The position numbers were made by a program, and so were the translations under genes. 62,298 nt of DNA from Thermoplasmata archaeon (lineage in GTDB: Archaea; Thermoplasmatota; Thermoplasmata; Lutacidiplasmatales; UBA184). The stretch lies in NCBI GenBank assembly GCA_021828195.1, contig JAKASQ010000006.1, positions 1 to 62,298 on the forward strand. The letters run 5' to 3'. Positions 1 through 8,464 of this stretch are shown here, piece by piece (positions within the stretch are counted from its first letter, which is position 1; every line of letters starts with the position of its first letter). The notes beneath the pieces are model-generated. The model did not search any database. It was given only the letters and a program-made list of their open reading frames with translations, and was not told the DNA's origin.

Positions 1-92
1 GGAAACTGCACGTCGTCCGCCTCGGGTGAGGGGGCGGAGCGGCGAGAGCGAACCCGGAAAGAGGGCCGATCGGCAGCAGGCGGCTGCCTCAC

Positions 93-350
93 TCATGCGA
101 AGAGAGTAAGGCTACAGGCTCCTAGTCGCCCTATTCGTCCGTTTCCGTCTCCAAAGGGGTGAATGAACTCGAATCGAAAGTGGAAAGTGGAGGCCAACTC
201 GACTGGATGAACCGTCTTAGAGCTTCGCCCAGCCCAGCGTAGGATCTCTCGCAACATCGGCCTGATTTCGAGCGCCCCCGGCGGCTGATGCTTGCTACCT
301 CGGATGCGAACCTCGCGATCACGAGTCGTCCCAGATCTACGGAAAACCTC
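93..350 (-). pseudogene. Fic-family protein, C-terminal remnant
   Basis: The minus-strand frame carries the Fic signature HPFGDGNGRIGR (codons around 125-161), preceded by the usual flap and helix region (VRIRGSKHQPP, then HPVELASTFHFRF). Fic enzymes transfer AMP or related groups to target hydroxyls, and the motif His is catalytic. The frame ends about ten codons after the motif, so the last helices of the domain are missing. Upstream the frame has no recognisable N-terminus. I read it as a truncated remnant. The break lies at a 20-base sequence that recurs inverted near the right end of the window. Confidence 0.6.
106..125 (+). repeat. Left copy of a 20-base inverted repeat
   Basis: Matches the reverse complement of 62175-62194 at 19 of 20 positions. 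It lies at the point where the Fic remnant loses homology. Confidence 0.35.
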
Positions 351-494
351 CCTGCGAGCTGGCTCGGTGAGCCGCCAGAAGCCGTCGCGGTCTGTTTCCC
401 TACTACCCTTCGTATAGCCATCCCTTGTTTCCCGCCCTGGAACGAGAGGCCCGCACGCACGGGCCAGCTGAGGTGAACGCGAGTTGACCGAGCG

Positions 495-503
495 ATTAAG
501 TAA
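495..503 (+). promoter_or_regulatory. TATA box for the DoxX-like gene
   Basis: A/T-rich attaagtaa in G+C-rich surroundings. A start site about 26 bases downstream would leave a 15-base leader containing GGAG before the ATG at 541. Confidence 0.5.
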
Positions 504-540
504 GGGACTTCGATCTTGACTGGTTGGAGACGGTCCAACC

Positions 541-1128
541 ATGGTAGAGGTCGGGGGCGCGGCCGCTCAAGGAGATGGTTGGTGGGTCCGCAACGCCGTG
601 CCGTTGAAGACCATCTTCCGTGTTCTGCTGGGTATCGTCTGGCTCATTGATGGGATCTTGAAGTTCACTTCCGGGTTCGTGGACAGCTTCCTCGCGGCCG
701 TCCAAAACTCCCAGGCCAACGCCCCGAGTTGGCTCTCCGGATGGTTTTCCTTCTGGGCGAGTCAAGCGACGTCAAATGCCTCGCTTATCGTCTACACCGT
801 TGGTAGCATAGAAGTCATCCTAGGGTTGGCACTCATCACAGGGTTCATGCGGAAGATCGCCTACGCGGGCGGAGTCATCCTGAGCCTGCTGATCTGGGCC
901 GTCCCCGAGGGTTTTGGAGGACCTTACCAATCTGGCGCCGGTGGAACGGACGTCGGAACCGGGGTCATCTATGCGATCGCGTTCCTCGGGCTGATACTTA
1001 TCAACACCGCCTACGGACCAAGCAGGTACAGCCTCGACTTCTACATCGAACGTCGGTTCCCTCGTTGGGCCTCTATCGCCGAGTTCCGGGGCGCCGGGAA
1101 TCCCCCGGGCCCTGATCGACCCGCGTAG
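541..1128 (+). CDS. DoxX/DoxD-like membrane protein
   Basis: This 195-residue protein has about four membrane segments (residues ~22-45, 78-102, 107-122 and 138-157). It carries the GGTDVG loop shared with two other DoxX-like proteins in this window (12330-12923 and 13148-14275). DoxD is a subunit of the thiosulfate:quinone oxidoreductase/terminal oxidase of Acidianus; most family members have no assigned role, so a respiratory function is only possible. The start is supported by a TATA box and a short leader with GGAG. It stands alone, with no partner gene. Confidence 0.75.
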   Translation: MVEVGGAAAQGDGWWVRNAVPLKTIFRVLLGIVWLIDGILKFTSGFVDSFLAAVQNSQANAPSWLSGWFSFWASQATSNASLIVYTVGSIEVILGLALITGFMRKIAYAGGVILSLLIWAVPEGFGGPYQSGAGGTDVGTGVIYAIAFLGLILINTAYGPSRYSLDFYIERRFPRWASIAEFRGAGNPPGPDRPA

Positions 1129-1291
1129 GCGTGCTCGGACGACCTCGCTCTAGGGCCGAGTAGCAAGCGGAACCGTCAGTGCAAGTCGGTCCGCGCTGAC
1201 TATCTGAGCCGCGACCGAGTCATTGGCTCCCAACGGTAGCCCGCACCGAGGGAGACGACCGAATAGGTCTCACCTCCACTGCGGAGGAGTG

Positions 1292-1336
1292 ATGATATCC
1301 ACGGGGTGTACTGGGAGAGGCAGGGCACACTCATGA
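1292..1336 (+). other. Possible 14-codon leader ORF
   Basis: An ATG directly after GGAGGAGTG opens a 14-codon frame. Its TGA (1334-1336) overlaps the ATG of the small basic ORF at 1333 as ATGA, which would allow coupled translation. There is no homology evidence. Confidence 0.2.
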
Positions 1337-1467
1337 CACCGAGTCCACGAAAGCGACCGACCCCCGCCAGCAAGAAGCGACACCACAAGCAACGCCAGCG
1401 AAGGGTTGCAGCACGAAGGCGCCAGGTCCCACTCGGTGGAAACCGGGGTGGCTGGAAGGCGAAGTAG
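1333..1467 (+). CDS. Candidate small Arg/Lys-rich protein (44 aa)
   Basis: The frame encodes 44 residues, over a third of them Arg, Lys or His, with a Gly-Asn-Arg-Gly-Gly-Trp tail. Composition resembles tiny ribosomal or nucleic-acid-binding proteins but I do not recognise a family. It follows a possible leader ORF with an ATGA overlap. The stretch 1129-2139 otherwise holds only the toxin-antitoxin remnant below, so this may be chance coding in degenerate DNA. Confidence 0.3.
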   Translation: MTPSPRKRPTPASKKRHHKQRQRRVAARRRQVPLGGNRGGWKAK

Positions 1468-1584
1468 CCCGCCCGCTCTCACTGCACTCAAGCAGTGTTG
1501 ATGCGTGAAGCGACTGACCGATAGAGCGGAGCGTCGATTGACCAACCTTCACTCGCGATACGTCTAGCTTGTCCGGTCGTCAAT

Positions 1585-1698
1585 TCACGAGATCCGGCTT
1601 GAGACGGCTCGATTGAATGCGAAGCCCTCGATCTTTGGCATGATGCCGTCGACCCGGTGCAGGTCTCCCTTTCCGCACACAGGACATCGCATGTTCAT
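1585..1698 (-). pseudogene. YgiT/MqsA-type zinc-finger antitoxin, truncated
   Basis: The ATG at 1698 overlaps the stop of the upstream DUF4258 frame (ATGA). The product begins MNMRCPVCGKGDLHR, the usual first CxxC knuckle of YgiT/MqsA antitoxins. It stops after 37 residues, before the second knuckle and the helix-turn-helix. A possible continuation (ELTTGQARRIA) is visible in the next frame, which suggests a frameshift. Confidence 0.45.
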
Positions 1699-1925
1699 CC
1701 CTCCGTCCCCGTAATCACGAGGAGGCATCTCTCTTCTGCGTAGTGGGCCACGACCAGCTTCTTCGAGCCTACCTTCTGGGTCCATAACTCAAGCTTGCGT
1801 TGCCCACCACGCACCACGCGATTCGCCTGCCCAATCGCATCTCGGAGATCATGAATATCCCCGTCCCGCTTCCTCACCTTGGTGTTACGGAAGTGCTTTG
1901 ACGGCTTGACTTGGATTTCATCCAG
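1695..1925 (-). CDS. DUF4258-like putative toxin
   Basis: The frame reads SKHFRNTKVRKRDG, then AIGQANRVVRGGQRKLELW, then KKLVVAHYAEERCLLVIT. This is the order of the DUF4258 fold (RelE/MqsR-like): N-terminal SKH, a helix, and paired strands ending in VIT. Length (about 77 residues) is near normal. No convincing ATG is visible; GTG at 1877 would give 60 residues. DUF4258 proteins are often paired with YgiT-type antitoxins, as here, but this antitoxin is broken, so the toxin is probably inactive or silent. Confidence 0.4.
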   Translation of the reverse strand: MDEIQVKPSKHFRNTKVRKRDGDIHDLRDAIGQANRVVRGGQRKLELWTQKVGSKKLVVAHYAEERCLLVITGTEG

Positions 1926-2139
1926 ATCGGAGAGAAGCTTCGGTCACCGGAGTCTGTAGTGAACAGTAGTAGCTTAGAGTCCGTTGTCGACTTCGCTTCG
2001 ACGGACCTCTCCGAACCACGCTCCGGTGAATCGAGGAACGTCGCGTGATCTGTGTTCAAGCGGCCTTGTCCGCAACCTGAGCCAACCGGCCGATCGGACC
2101 CGCCCCTAGCCAGGGGGCGAAGGGGACAGGGGGCCCACC

Positions 2140-2652
2140 TCACATGCCGGGAGGGCGCTCGATCAGGACCAGCTCGTGCTTAGCGAACAACGCACCGAGG
2201 CGAACAGGGTCGGGAACGACGCCGGGTTTGGAGAACATCCGGTCGAACTCGATGAAGAACTTCTCCTGCAGGTCCGCCGGGTGGAAGACTATGAACGCCC
2301 GCCCCAGCGAGTCACCGACATTCTTGAGACCGTGAGCCCCCCGCGACGCGACGTGGCGCACGTCGCCGGGACCCGCTCGGGTCGCCTCCTTTCCCTTGAT
2401 GCCCTTGGAATAGAGCTCAAACGTACCCTCCCGGATCATGATCGATTCCTGAGCGGGATGAGTGTGGAGGAACTGTGGACCGCCTCCGGGCGGGAAGAGG
2501 TGCTCCATGATCGACTACGATCCGCCGGTCTCGTCGCCGGCGATTCGTACATACATGGTCACTCCCATAACGGTCAGCGGGCCGCGGCCAACGGGCGCGT
2601 GCGGGGACTTGGCACCCATCGACACGAAACTGCGCATCCCCGGTCGGGGCAT
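2140..2652 (-). pseudogene. Cupin-domain protein interrupted by an in-frame TAG
   Basis: From the ATG at 2652 (MPRPGMRSFVSMG) the frame is open to a TAG at 2515-2517 and then continues without a shift through a complete cupin barrel (PGGGPQFLHTHPAQESIMIREG, then GPGDVRHVASRGAHGLKNVG). In related cupins the stop position usually holds an aromatic residue (GG-S-W/Y/F), consistent with TGG to TAG. The downstream part could initiate at the ATG at 2508, but would lack the first strands. The two cupin motifs are otherwise intact. It lies 64 bases downstream of the DUF169 gene on the same strand. Confidence 0.7.
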
Positions 2653-2716
2653 AGACTTTCCGAAGCCCGCGCGCCAGACCTCGGTCGGCCGCCCCGGCGC
2701 CAAGCCGCAGGCGCCC

Positions 2717-3460
2717 CTAGTCTGTCGGGGCGTGGAACGATCCCGGGGCCTTCGCCTTACGAGCAGCGTCCTCTTCGGCCACCCAACGGTTCGCTTGGAC
2801 GATCCGACCGAGCTTCTCGACAAAGCCCTCGAGTTGATCGCCGCGAATGCCCACGACCATCTTGTCGAACCCGAGGTCGGTGTAGATCCGCGACCCGGTG
2901 CAGCCGAGGGAGATGGCGACCGGCGTTCCCGCGTTGAGTACCGGCATGATCGAGCACATCGGGCGACTGAGCATGGGCACCTGCTTCGCATCCGACCCCG
3001 ACTCCGCCGCTTCGGCGACCAACATGGCCGCGGTCGGTGGAGCGAAGAGCAGCACACCCGTCGGAGGAAACGGAAGTGAGCCAAGGGGTCCGTAGGCAAC
3101 GAAGTGAGGAGCCTCGGCGTTGTGCGGAACCCGGGCTTCCTCTCCCGGGTTCAGGTATCCTTCCTTTTGCATGGACCCGACTGTGCCCATGAGTCGGCTG
3201 CCCAGGTCTCCCTTGGGTGGTATCCCCAAGACGAACGCGCCGATCTCGCAATCCTCGTGTAGGGCTATCGGCGCCACGAACGCGCGTTGGGTACCGTACG
3301 CAAAGAATGTGCAGACCGAGGGCACGCCGCCGGGATGGGTCGGCACTCCCTCCGGGGGCGCGTCCAGGTAGGAGATCTGCACGGGAGGTGTGTCCAGTTC
3401 TAGGTAGCGAGCAAGCTCGTCGGCGATCGTCTGGAGTTCCTTCGTCATCGGGTGGACCAT
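2717..3460 (-). CDS. DUF169 family protein
   Basis: The 247-residue sequence matches the DUF169 pattern: an N-terminal helix with LDTPPVQISYLDAPP, a PSVCTFFAYG segment, a central GCxG-like SLGCTGSRIYTDLG, and a final MVVGIRGDQLEGFVEKL. The family is of unknown function and is common in archaea and anaerobes. ATG codons lie at 3460 and 3448. The protein is full length. Confidence 0.75.
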   Translation of the reverse strand: MVHPMTKELQTIADELARYLELDTPPVQISYLDAPPEGVPTHPGGVPSVCTFFAYGTQRAFVAPIALHEDCEIGAFVLGIPPKGDLGSRLMGTVGSMQKEGYLNPGEEARVPHNAEAPHFVAYGPLGSLPFPPTGVLLFAPPTAAMLVAEAAESGSDAKQVPMLSRPMCSIMPVLNAGTPVAISLGCTGSRIYTDLGFDKMVVGIRGDQLEGFVEKLGRIVQANRWVAEEDAARKAKAPGSFHAPTD

Positions 3461-3620
3461 TCGCGACAGATGGTGGGGGGTCTTGAGCCTGCCCTCGCTC
3501 GCGCGGACCCCGCGTGCTCTCTAACGACTGCGTTTCTCGTACCGAAACGGGGCCGCTCCCTTCGAAGACCGTCGGGGCGCGGTAGGTAGGAGACATAACG
3601 CGGCATGCGTCGTCGAGCTC

Positions 3621-4763
3621 GTGGGATACCGACCGAGGGAGTACGATCACATCGTGGTGGGCGCCGGAGCGCTGGGAACTTCCACGGCCTACCATCTCTC
3701 CGGCCATGCCGGACGAACGCTCGTTCTAGAGCGATTCTACGAGAATCACGCATTTGGATCGTCCCACGGTAGGACCCGGATCCTCCGTACGGCCTATGCC
3801 GAAGGGACCGCCTACGTGCCGCTCGTTCTCCGAGCCCGCCGTCTCTGGCTGCGCCTCGGCCGAGAGACAGGGGAGGAGATCTTCCGCCCGACCGGCGTCG
3901 TCCTCGCGGCTCCTTCGAACTCGGCCGCTCTAGCGCGGGCCCGGGCTAGCGCCCGCCGCTACAGCCTTTCCAGCGAGTCGTTCGACCCGGAAGGTGCCCG
4001 GGAGCGGTTCCCGGCCCTCCAATTTGTGCGGGGGGACGCAGCGCTCTGGGATCCTGCCGGAGGGATCCTCTTTCCCGAGCGGGCGATCCGCGCGTATCGT
4101 CGGCTCGCCCATGACCGGGGAGTCGCATTCCGGTGGAACTTCCCGGTCACCGAATGGAGGCGGACCTCGGGAGGACGGATCCTCGTGAGCACCAAGACTC
4201 GGGAGTACCTCGCCCACTCCCTGGTCTTGGCGGCGGGCGCCTGGCTTCCGACGTTGGTTCCCTCCCTCCACTTGCCGTTAGAGGTAGAACAGCAGACCAT
4301 GTACTGGTTCCGAGCCCGGGATCAACGGGATGCACCGTTTCGCGCCATGCCCGCGTTCGTCTGGTACAGCCCCGAGGGCGGCTACTACTACGGGACACCG
4401 GATGTGGGGAACGGAGTGAAGATCGGGGGCAACGTGGGACAGCGAGTTCGGGATCTCGATCACCGTCCGCTTCCCTCCTTGCGGGAGCTGCGTTCGATCC
4501 AGAGGTTCCTGAAGAGCCGTCTTCCGGGTCTCGCTCCGGAACCCAGACGAGGGGCCCGTTGCCTGTATACGAACACCCCCGACAAGAACTTCATCGTGGA
4601 CTTCCACCCTGGCGGCGCTAACGTCGTCATCGTGAGTGCCTGCTCCGGCCACGGGTTCAAGTTCGCGAGTGCGATGGGCGAGCTCATCGCGAACGGCGTG
4701 AGGCGGGGCTCGCTTCCGCGTTTGCTCGCTCCGTTCGGCCTGCCGACCGTCCGCCGGGATTGA
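3621..4763 (+). CDS. FAD-dependent oxidoreductase, sarcosine oxidase/SolA-like (DAO superfamily)
   Basis: The 380-residue protein has the N-terminal dinucleotide motif VVGAGALGTSTAYHL (residues ~12-26) and the SSHGRTRILRTAY segment typical of monomeric sarcosine/N-methyltryptophan oxidases. Later come ALVLAAGAW and the C-terminal CSGHGFKFA, the region where such enzymes bind FAD covalently through Cys. The family oxidises N-methyl or secondary amines to imine with H2O2 release; the substrate here cannot be told. Start is GTG at 3621. It stands alone, divergent from the DUF169 gene. Confidence 0.85.
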   Translation: MGYRPREYDHIVVGAGALGTSTAYHLSGHAGRTLVLERFYENHAFGSSHGRTRILRTAYAEGTAYVPLVLRARRLWLRLGRETGEEIFRPTGVVLAAPSNSAALARARASARRYSLSSESFDPEGARERFPALQFVRGDAALWDPAGGILFPERAIRAYRRLAHDRGVAFRWNFPVTEWRRTSGGRILVSTKTREYLAHSLVLAAGAWLPTLVPSLHLPLEVEQQTMYWFRARDQRDAPFRAMPAFVWYSPEGGYYYGTPDVGNGVKIGGNVGQRVRDLDHRPLPSLRELRSIQRFLKSRLPGLAPEPRRGARCLYTNTPDKNFIVDFHPGGANVVIVSACSGHGFKFASAMGELIANGVRRGSLPRLLAPFGLPTVRRD

Positions 4764-4850
4764 GAAGGCCCGTCTCCGCGGGGGACCTTCCGCGCAGATC
4801 GACGCCCCGTCGAGTTTGGCCCCGACCTCGGGTCAACTAGGCTTGACGGA

Positions 4851-5249
4851 GTGATTAACGCGCTGCGATGGAATCCATCCTACGAGGTAGAGTTCATGGG
4901 GCACATGCGGGAGAAGCTGAACGAATTCCAATCGTTGGTCGCAACGTTGCAAAAGGAGTACCCCCAGGAGATCGAGGGGTTCCTGACGTTCATGAAGAAG
5001 GCGGAAGGGGGTCCGGCGCTTCCCGCGAAGCAGAAGGAGATCATCAGCGTCGCCCTCGGCGTCGCTGCGCAATGTGAGTGGTGTATCGCCTTCCACGTCT
5101 CCGCTGCGGTCTCGCTCGGAGCGACCCGAGGGGAGCTCATGGAGGCCGGGTTCGTCGCAGTGGTCATGCATGGGGGACCTGCCCTCACGTATCTGACGCC
5201 CTTGGTCGACGCCGTCAACGAATTCGCTCCGGTACGTCCCAAGGGGTGA
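4851..5249 (+). CDS. AhpD-like / carboxymuconolactone decarboxylase family protein
   Basis: The protein of up to 132 residues has the CMD/AhpD core: KQKEIISVALGVAAQCEWCIAFHV followed by ATRGELMEAGFVAVVMHGGPALTY. The CEWC motif with the following His is the redox centre of AhpD-type alkylhydroperoxidase partners. GTG at 4851 gives the longest form; the ATG at 4896 is an alternative nearer to the conserved part. It precedes a VOC-family gene on the same strand by about 100 bases. Confidence 0.8.
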   Translation: MINALRWNPSYEVEFMGHMREKLNEFQSLVATLQKEYPQEIEGFLTFMKKAEGGPALPAKQKEIISVALGVAAQCEWCIAFHVSAAVSLGATRGELMEAGFVAVVMHGGPALTYLTPLVDAVNEFAPVRPKG

Positions 5250-5349
5250 GGGAACAGAAGGGTCGATCGCCTCGTCGCTTTCGGCGAGGAGAACGGAGTC
5301 CTTTTCCACGTCCCCGTCTGCTGGGCCGGATAGGCGAGGACCACGAACG

Positions 5350-5727
5350 ATGAGGATCGAGGGGATCTCTTGGGCGGGAGACCGGACCCACTCCTTCGAG
5401 AGGCAGCGGCGATTCGTGGAGCAGATACTCGGTCTCTCGGTTTCCCACGAAGCCTCGGATTTGGCCGTGTTCAAGCTCCCGAACGGCGACACGTTCGAGA
5501 TTTTCGGCCCCCGCGCCCCGAATCCACCGGAACAGTTCAGCAGAAACGAGATCGTGATTGGGTTTCGCGTGGACGATATCGACCGGGCGCGCGAAGAGCT
5601 CAGTTCGGCCGGTATCGAACTGCTAGGACCGATCCAGCAAGACCGCCCTGGTGGCCATGCCTGGCAACACTTCCGCGCGCCGGATGGGAAGGTCTACGAA
5701 CTCTGCTACGATCCGCCACCGACGTAG
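5350..5727 (+). CDS. VOC (glyoxalase/bleomycin-resistance) family protein
   Basis: The 125-residue protein has the paired beta-alpha-beta-beta-beta modules of the vicinal oxygen chelate fold: the first half ends in GDTFEIFGP, the second holds IGFRVDDIDRAREELSSAGIELLGP and ends in DGKVYELCYDP. Metal ligands would be E in FEIF and E in YELC. Members act as dioxygenases, isomerases or drug-binding proteins; no specific function can be given. Confidence 0.8.
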   Translation: MRIEGISWAGDRTHSFERQRRFVEQILGLSVSHEASDLAVFKLPNGDTFEIFGPRAPNPPEQFSRNEIVIGFRVDDIDRAREELSSAGIELLGPIQQDRPGGHAWQHFRAPDGKVYELCYDPPPT

Positions 5728-5820
5728 GGTCGAACATCGCTTTTCACGTGCGATATCCCGCTTCCATTGGGGCCGCCCCTTCCTCTACCGAGAGACCGGG
5801 GGCTTCTCACACACGATCCG

Positions 5821-7050
5821 CTAGGATGGACGGGCCGATGCTTCCGGTGCGCTAGATCTGTGGAGATTCGCCCCACGCAGCTCGGGTAGAGGCCCGCTCT
5901 CCGGAGATCTCCCGAAGGCCGGGAGGAGTTGGACGGGAGATGGAACTTCGCTCGGTGGGTGATATTGCGAGGGAGGGCGCCCGCCGATCCGAACGACCTT
6001 CTCTGCCACCGTTGCACAGTAACCGCACTCCTCGCACGACCGCTGCTCGCACCCGGTTGCGGCGATCCGTCGGAGGAAGCCGGGGGGGAAGGCGTCGTTG
6101 TCGATGGTCACGTCTTCGAACGCGGCGAACGCTTCGCGCAGTGGCTCGACCACGTCCGGAGCCACTCCGCGTTGGGAGAGCGTCGCGAGGGCCCGGGATG
6201 GTCCCCTGATCTGGACGGAGCTCAGGAGATCGAGGAGGTTCCCGTGGTACGTTCGATTGGTGTAGGCTCGAGCTGTGGTCGCGAGCCACTCGGTCGACCG
6301 ATTTCGTCCGGAGATCTTGAAGCGATGGACGCCGGCTTCCTCGTAGAACGCGAGATCCTCGGGGCGTACCCAGATCGAAGAGATGAGCTTCGTGGGGTCG
6401 CGGACCACCTCGAGGCCGCATTGGAGGATCGGGAACTCGAACCAGATGCGATCCTCTCCCGGCTGCGAGCACAGCGAGCTCGTGTTCAGGTGGTGGGCCC
6501 GGAACGGGCACTCTCGGATGCAGGTCTGGTTCGTGAGGATCTCGATGCGGGCACCCGTCCGGGCGAGTCCGCGGATGAGAGGGAAGTTCCGGTCCTCCTC
6601 CTCCAAGATCACGGTATCCGCGCCGAGCCGTAGGAAGTACTCGGCCTGGCTCACCGACCGGATGCGCGCGAATGAGGAGACAGAGATGGGAACCTCGGGA
6701 TGGGCACGGTGGACCGCCTCAACGAGCGCGGGGATGGCAATCACGAACCCGTCGACCCCCAGGTCGAGGAGCTCGGCGACCTCCTTCAGGAAGGCATCGA
6801 CGTAGCCCGATCGGTACTCCTTCAGCCCGAGATCGTTGCTGTTCAGGGTCGCGTAGAACTCGCGCCCTCCGCGATGGATGATCTGGAGGTGCCGACGGAA
6901 CCCTTCTCGATCGACCTCGGGAAGGATGTACGGGGGGCGCCCCGCTCCCGTCAGAGAGACGGGAAAGCCGCCGAAGAACGTCCGGACCGGCAACTCCGAG
7001 ACCTGTTCCGGGAGGGCGTCGTCGAAGTTGGTTGCCAGCACGAACTCCAT
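5821..7050 (-). CDS. Peptidase U32-family (UbiU/V-like) protein
   Basis: The 409-residue protein has a TIM-barrel-like U32 pattern: EFYATLNSNDL, then DGFVIAIPALVEAVHRAHPEVPISVSSFARI, then LGADTVILEEEDRNF. Cysteines cluster at QTCIRECPF, SSLC and QCG, with a C-terminal CEQRSCEECGYC that could hold an iron-sulfur cluster, as in the UbiU/UbiV/RlhA branch. Such proteins act in hydroxylation reactions or proteolysis. The ATG at 7050 is only 23 bases from the divergent chorismate mutase start. The tail after the Cys cluster is long and low in conservation signals. Confidence 0.75.
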   Translation of the reverse strand: MEFVLATNFDDALPEQVSELPVRTFFGGFPVSLTGAGRPPYILPEVDREGFRRHLQIIHRGGREFYATLNSNDLGLKEYRSGYVDAFLKEVAELLDLGVDGFVIAIPALVEAVHRAHPEVPISVSSFARIRSVSQAEYFLRLGADTVILEEEDRNFPLIRGLARTGARIEILTNQTCIRECPFRAHHLNTSSLCSQPGEDRIWFEFPILQCGLEVVRDPTKLISSIWVRPEDLAFYEEAGVHRFKISGRNRSTEWLATTARAYTNRTYHGNLLDLLSSVQIRGPSRALATLSQRGVAPDVVEPLREAFAAFEDVTIDNDAFPPGFLRRIAATGCEQRSCEECGYCATVAEKVVRIGGRPPSQYHPPSEVPSPVQLLPAFGRSPESGPLPELRGANLHRSSAPEASARPS

Positions 7051-7073
7051 GGGCCCTCGGAAGCTTACCCATC

Positions 7074-7541
7074 ATGTCAGCGTACCCCCGCACCGGTGCG
7101 GCAGAAGTGGCATCCACGGTCGCCGTTTGCTACTCTATCGTGACTCTGAACGACCGCGACCTCGATTCTCTAGATCGCGTTCGTCAGCAGATCGAACGCA
7201 CGGACCGTTCGATCGTCATGATGCTCGCCGCTCGTCTCGCCACCGCCCAGCGGGCACTTCGACTGCGGGCCGGACACGATCGGAGTGTCACGGATCGCAA
7301 GCAGGAGCGCCGGGTCCTCGCCCGGAGCCGGATGTGGGCCCAGGATCTGGGCGTGCCGCCGGCGCTCGTCGAGGCTCTGTTCCGCTCGCTCGTCGAGGAG
7401 GGAAAGGCGCGCTTCCAGTCGGCCACCGTCGTTCCGGAACCCCCCGTGGTCACGGTTCTCTTGGTCGATCCGGCGCTGGCGCCGCAGGACTCAGAGAGGC
7501 CGCCGGAAGTGCAACTCGTCGCCGTACCGGAGTCCCGCTAG
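7074..7541 (+). CDS. Chorismate mutase (AroQ class) domain protein
   Basis: The central ~85 residues form the all-helical AroQ domain: LDRVRQQIERTDRSIVMMLAARL, then the conserved Arg/Lys helix with DRKQERRVLARSR, then PPALVEALFRSLVEEGKARF. The enzyme converts chorismate to prephenate for Phe/Tyr synthesis. I placed the start at the ATG at 7074; GTG at 7140 lies just before the domain. A ~45-residue C-terminal tail has no recognised domain. The end overlaps the convergent regulator gene by 51 bases. No other aromatic genes are near. Confidence 0.7.
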   Translation: MSAYPRTGAAEVASTVAVCYSIVTLNDRDLDSLDRVRQQIERTDRSIVMMLAARLATAQRALRLRAGHDRSVTDRKQERRVLARSRMWAQDLGVPPALVEALFRSLVEEGKARFQSATVVPEPPVVTVLLVDPALAPQDSERPPEVQLVAVPESR

Positions 7542-8237
7542 CTTAGCGGTGGCCCGGCGGAGAAGCTCCAGCGTTGTGGAACGGCTGGTCCCCAGCATGC
7601 GGGCCACGTCTCCGAGCGAACCACGTCGTGGGTAGGCAAAGTATCCTAGGTCGTAGGCGATCCTTAGCGCGCGATCCTGCCGCAACGTGAGGGTGGTCTT
7701 GGACCGGTACGGCCGCAACCGCACGATCGCCGGCGGCGGGCCGCTTCCCCGAGGGAGGTCCTGGAGGAAGGCTTTGGTCCGCGCTCCTCGAAGGAGAACC
7801 ACCCGCCACGGAGCCCCCTCTTCCCGGGTCTGGAGCGGGCAGCTCACGCAGAGCCCTCCGGCTCGATACGTCGCCGTACACGCCGCAGGTGCCGGCTCGC
7901 TCACCCGTACCAGAACGCGCCTCGGCCCGAGCCGTGCGAGTGCGAGGTGCCGGAGGGGCAGCCGACGGCGGAGCGCGTGAAGGAGACGGTCCACCCGTTC
8001 CGGCTCGACGTCAATATCGAGCCAGCGGAGCAGGCGTCGTGGGGTCTGGTTGGTCAAACGACAGGCGATCAGGTGCGACTCGGCCCCCTCTCGTCGAAGG
8101 ATCTCGGAAACGGAATGGTCCGGATGATGTCGATCCATCCGAACTTCGAGAAGCGACCCTCCGGGGGGTTCTACGTGCGCTCGTGTCGAGCGCCCGGCGC
8201 GTCGACCGGAATGGGATTTGATGTGGACCTCGGGCAT
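7491..8237 (-). CDS. Bacterio-opsin activator (HTH_10) family transcriptional regulator
   Basis: The C-terminal ~60 residues form the archaeal HTH_10 domain: LTLRQDRALRIAYDLGYFAYPRRGSLGDVARMLGTS followed by the recognition helix STTLELLRRATAKL. The N-terminal part resembles the sensor half of Bat-type regulators, with CTATYRAGGLCVSCPL. The frame is open to 8450, but the ATG at 8237 (MPEVHIKSHS) gives the normal ~248 residues. It is divergent from no obvious target, so what it regulates is unknown. Confidence 0.8.
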   Translation of the reverse strand: MPEVHIKSHSGRRAGRSTRAHVEPPGGSLLEVRMDRHHPDHSVSEILRREGAESHLIACRLTNQTPRRLLRWLDIDVEPERVDRLLHALRRRLPLRHLALARLGPRRVLVRVSEPAPAACTATYRAGGLCVSCPLQTREEGAPWRVVLLRGARTKAFLQDLPRGSGPPPAIVRLRPYRSKTTLTLRQDRALRIAYDLGYFAYPRRGSLGDVARMLGTSRSTTLELLRRATAKLAGLRYGDELHFRRPL

Positions 8238-8464
8238 GATCTCGCCGTCACGCAAGGCCGCGGGTACGGTATGAGCGTACCGTCGAAGCCGGTCGTGGGG
8301 TGCCGCCTCCTTTTGTGCGTGGCCGAAGAGGGTTCGTTGAGCTGCGATCGGGGCGCGTCCCGCCCGAGCCGAGCCCACGCGTGGATCGAAACGAAGGCAG
8401 GGGCGTACCTCCTCCCGCTCCGGGCTTGAACGGGTCCCTTCCGAGACCACGGAGATCGTTCGAG

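Noticed and set aside
2515-2517. Pyrrolysine reading of the TAG in the cupin gene
   Set aside because: TAG ends several intact genes here (for example 1128, 5727, 7541, 20108), no pyl gene is visible, and cupins are not known pyrrolysine proteins.
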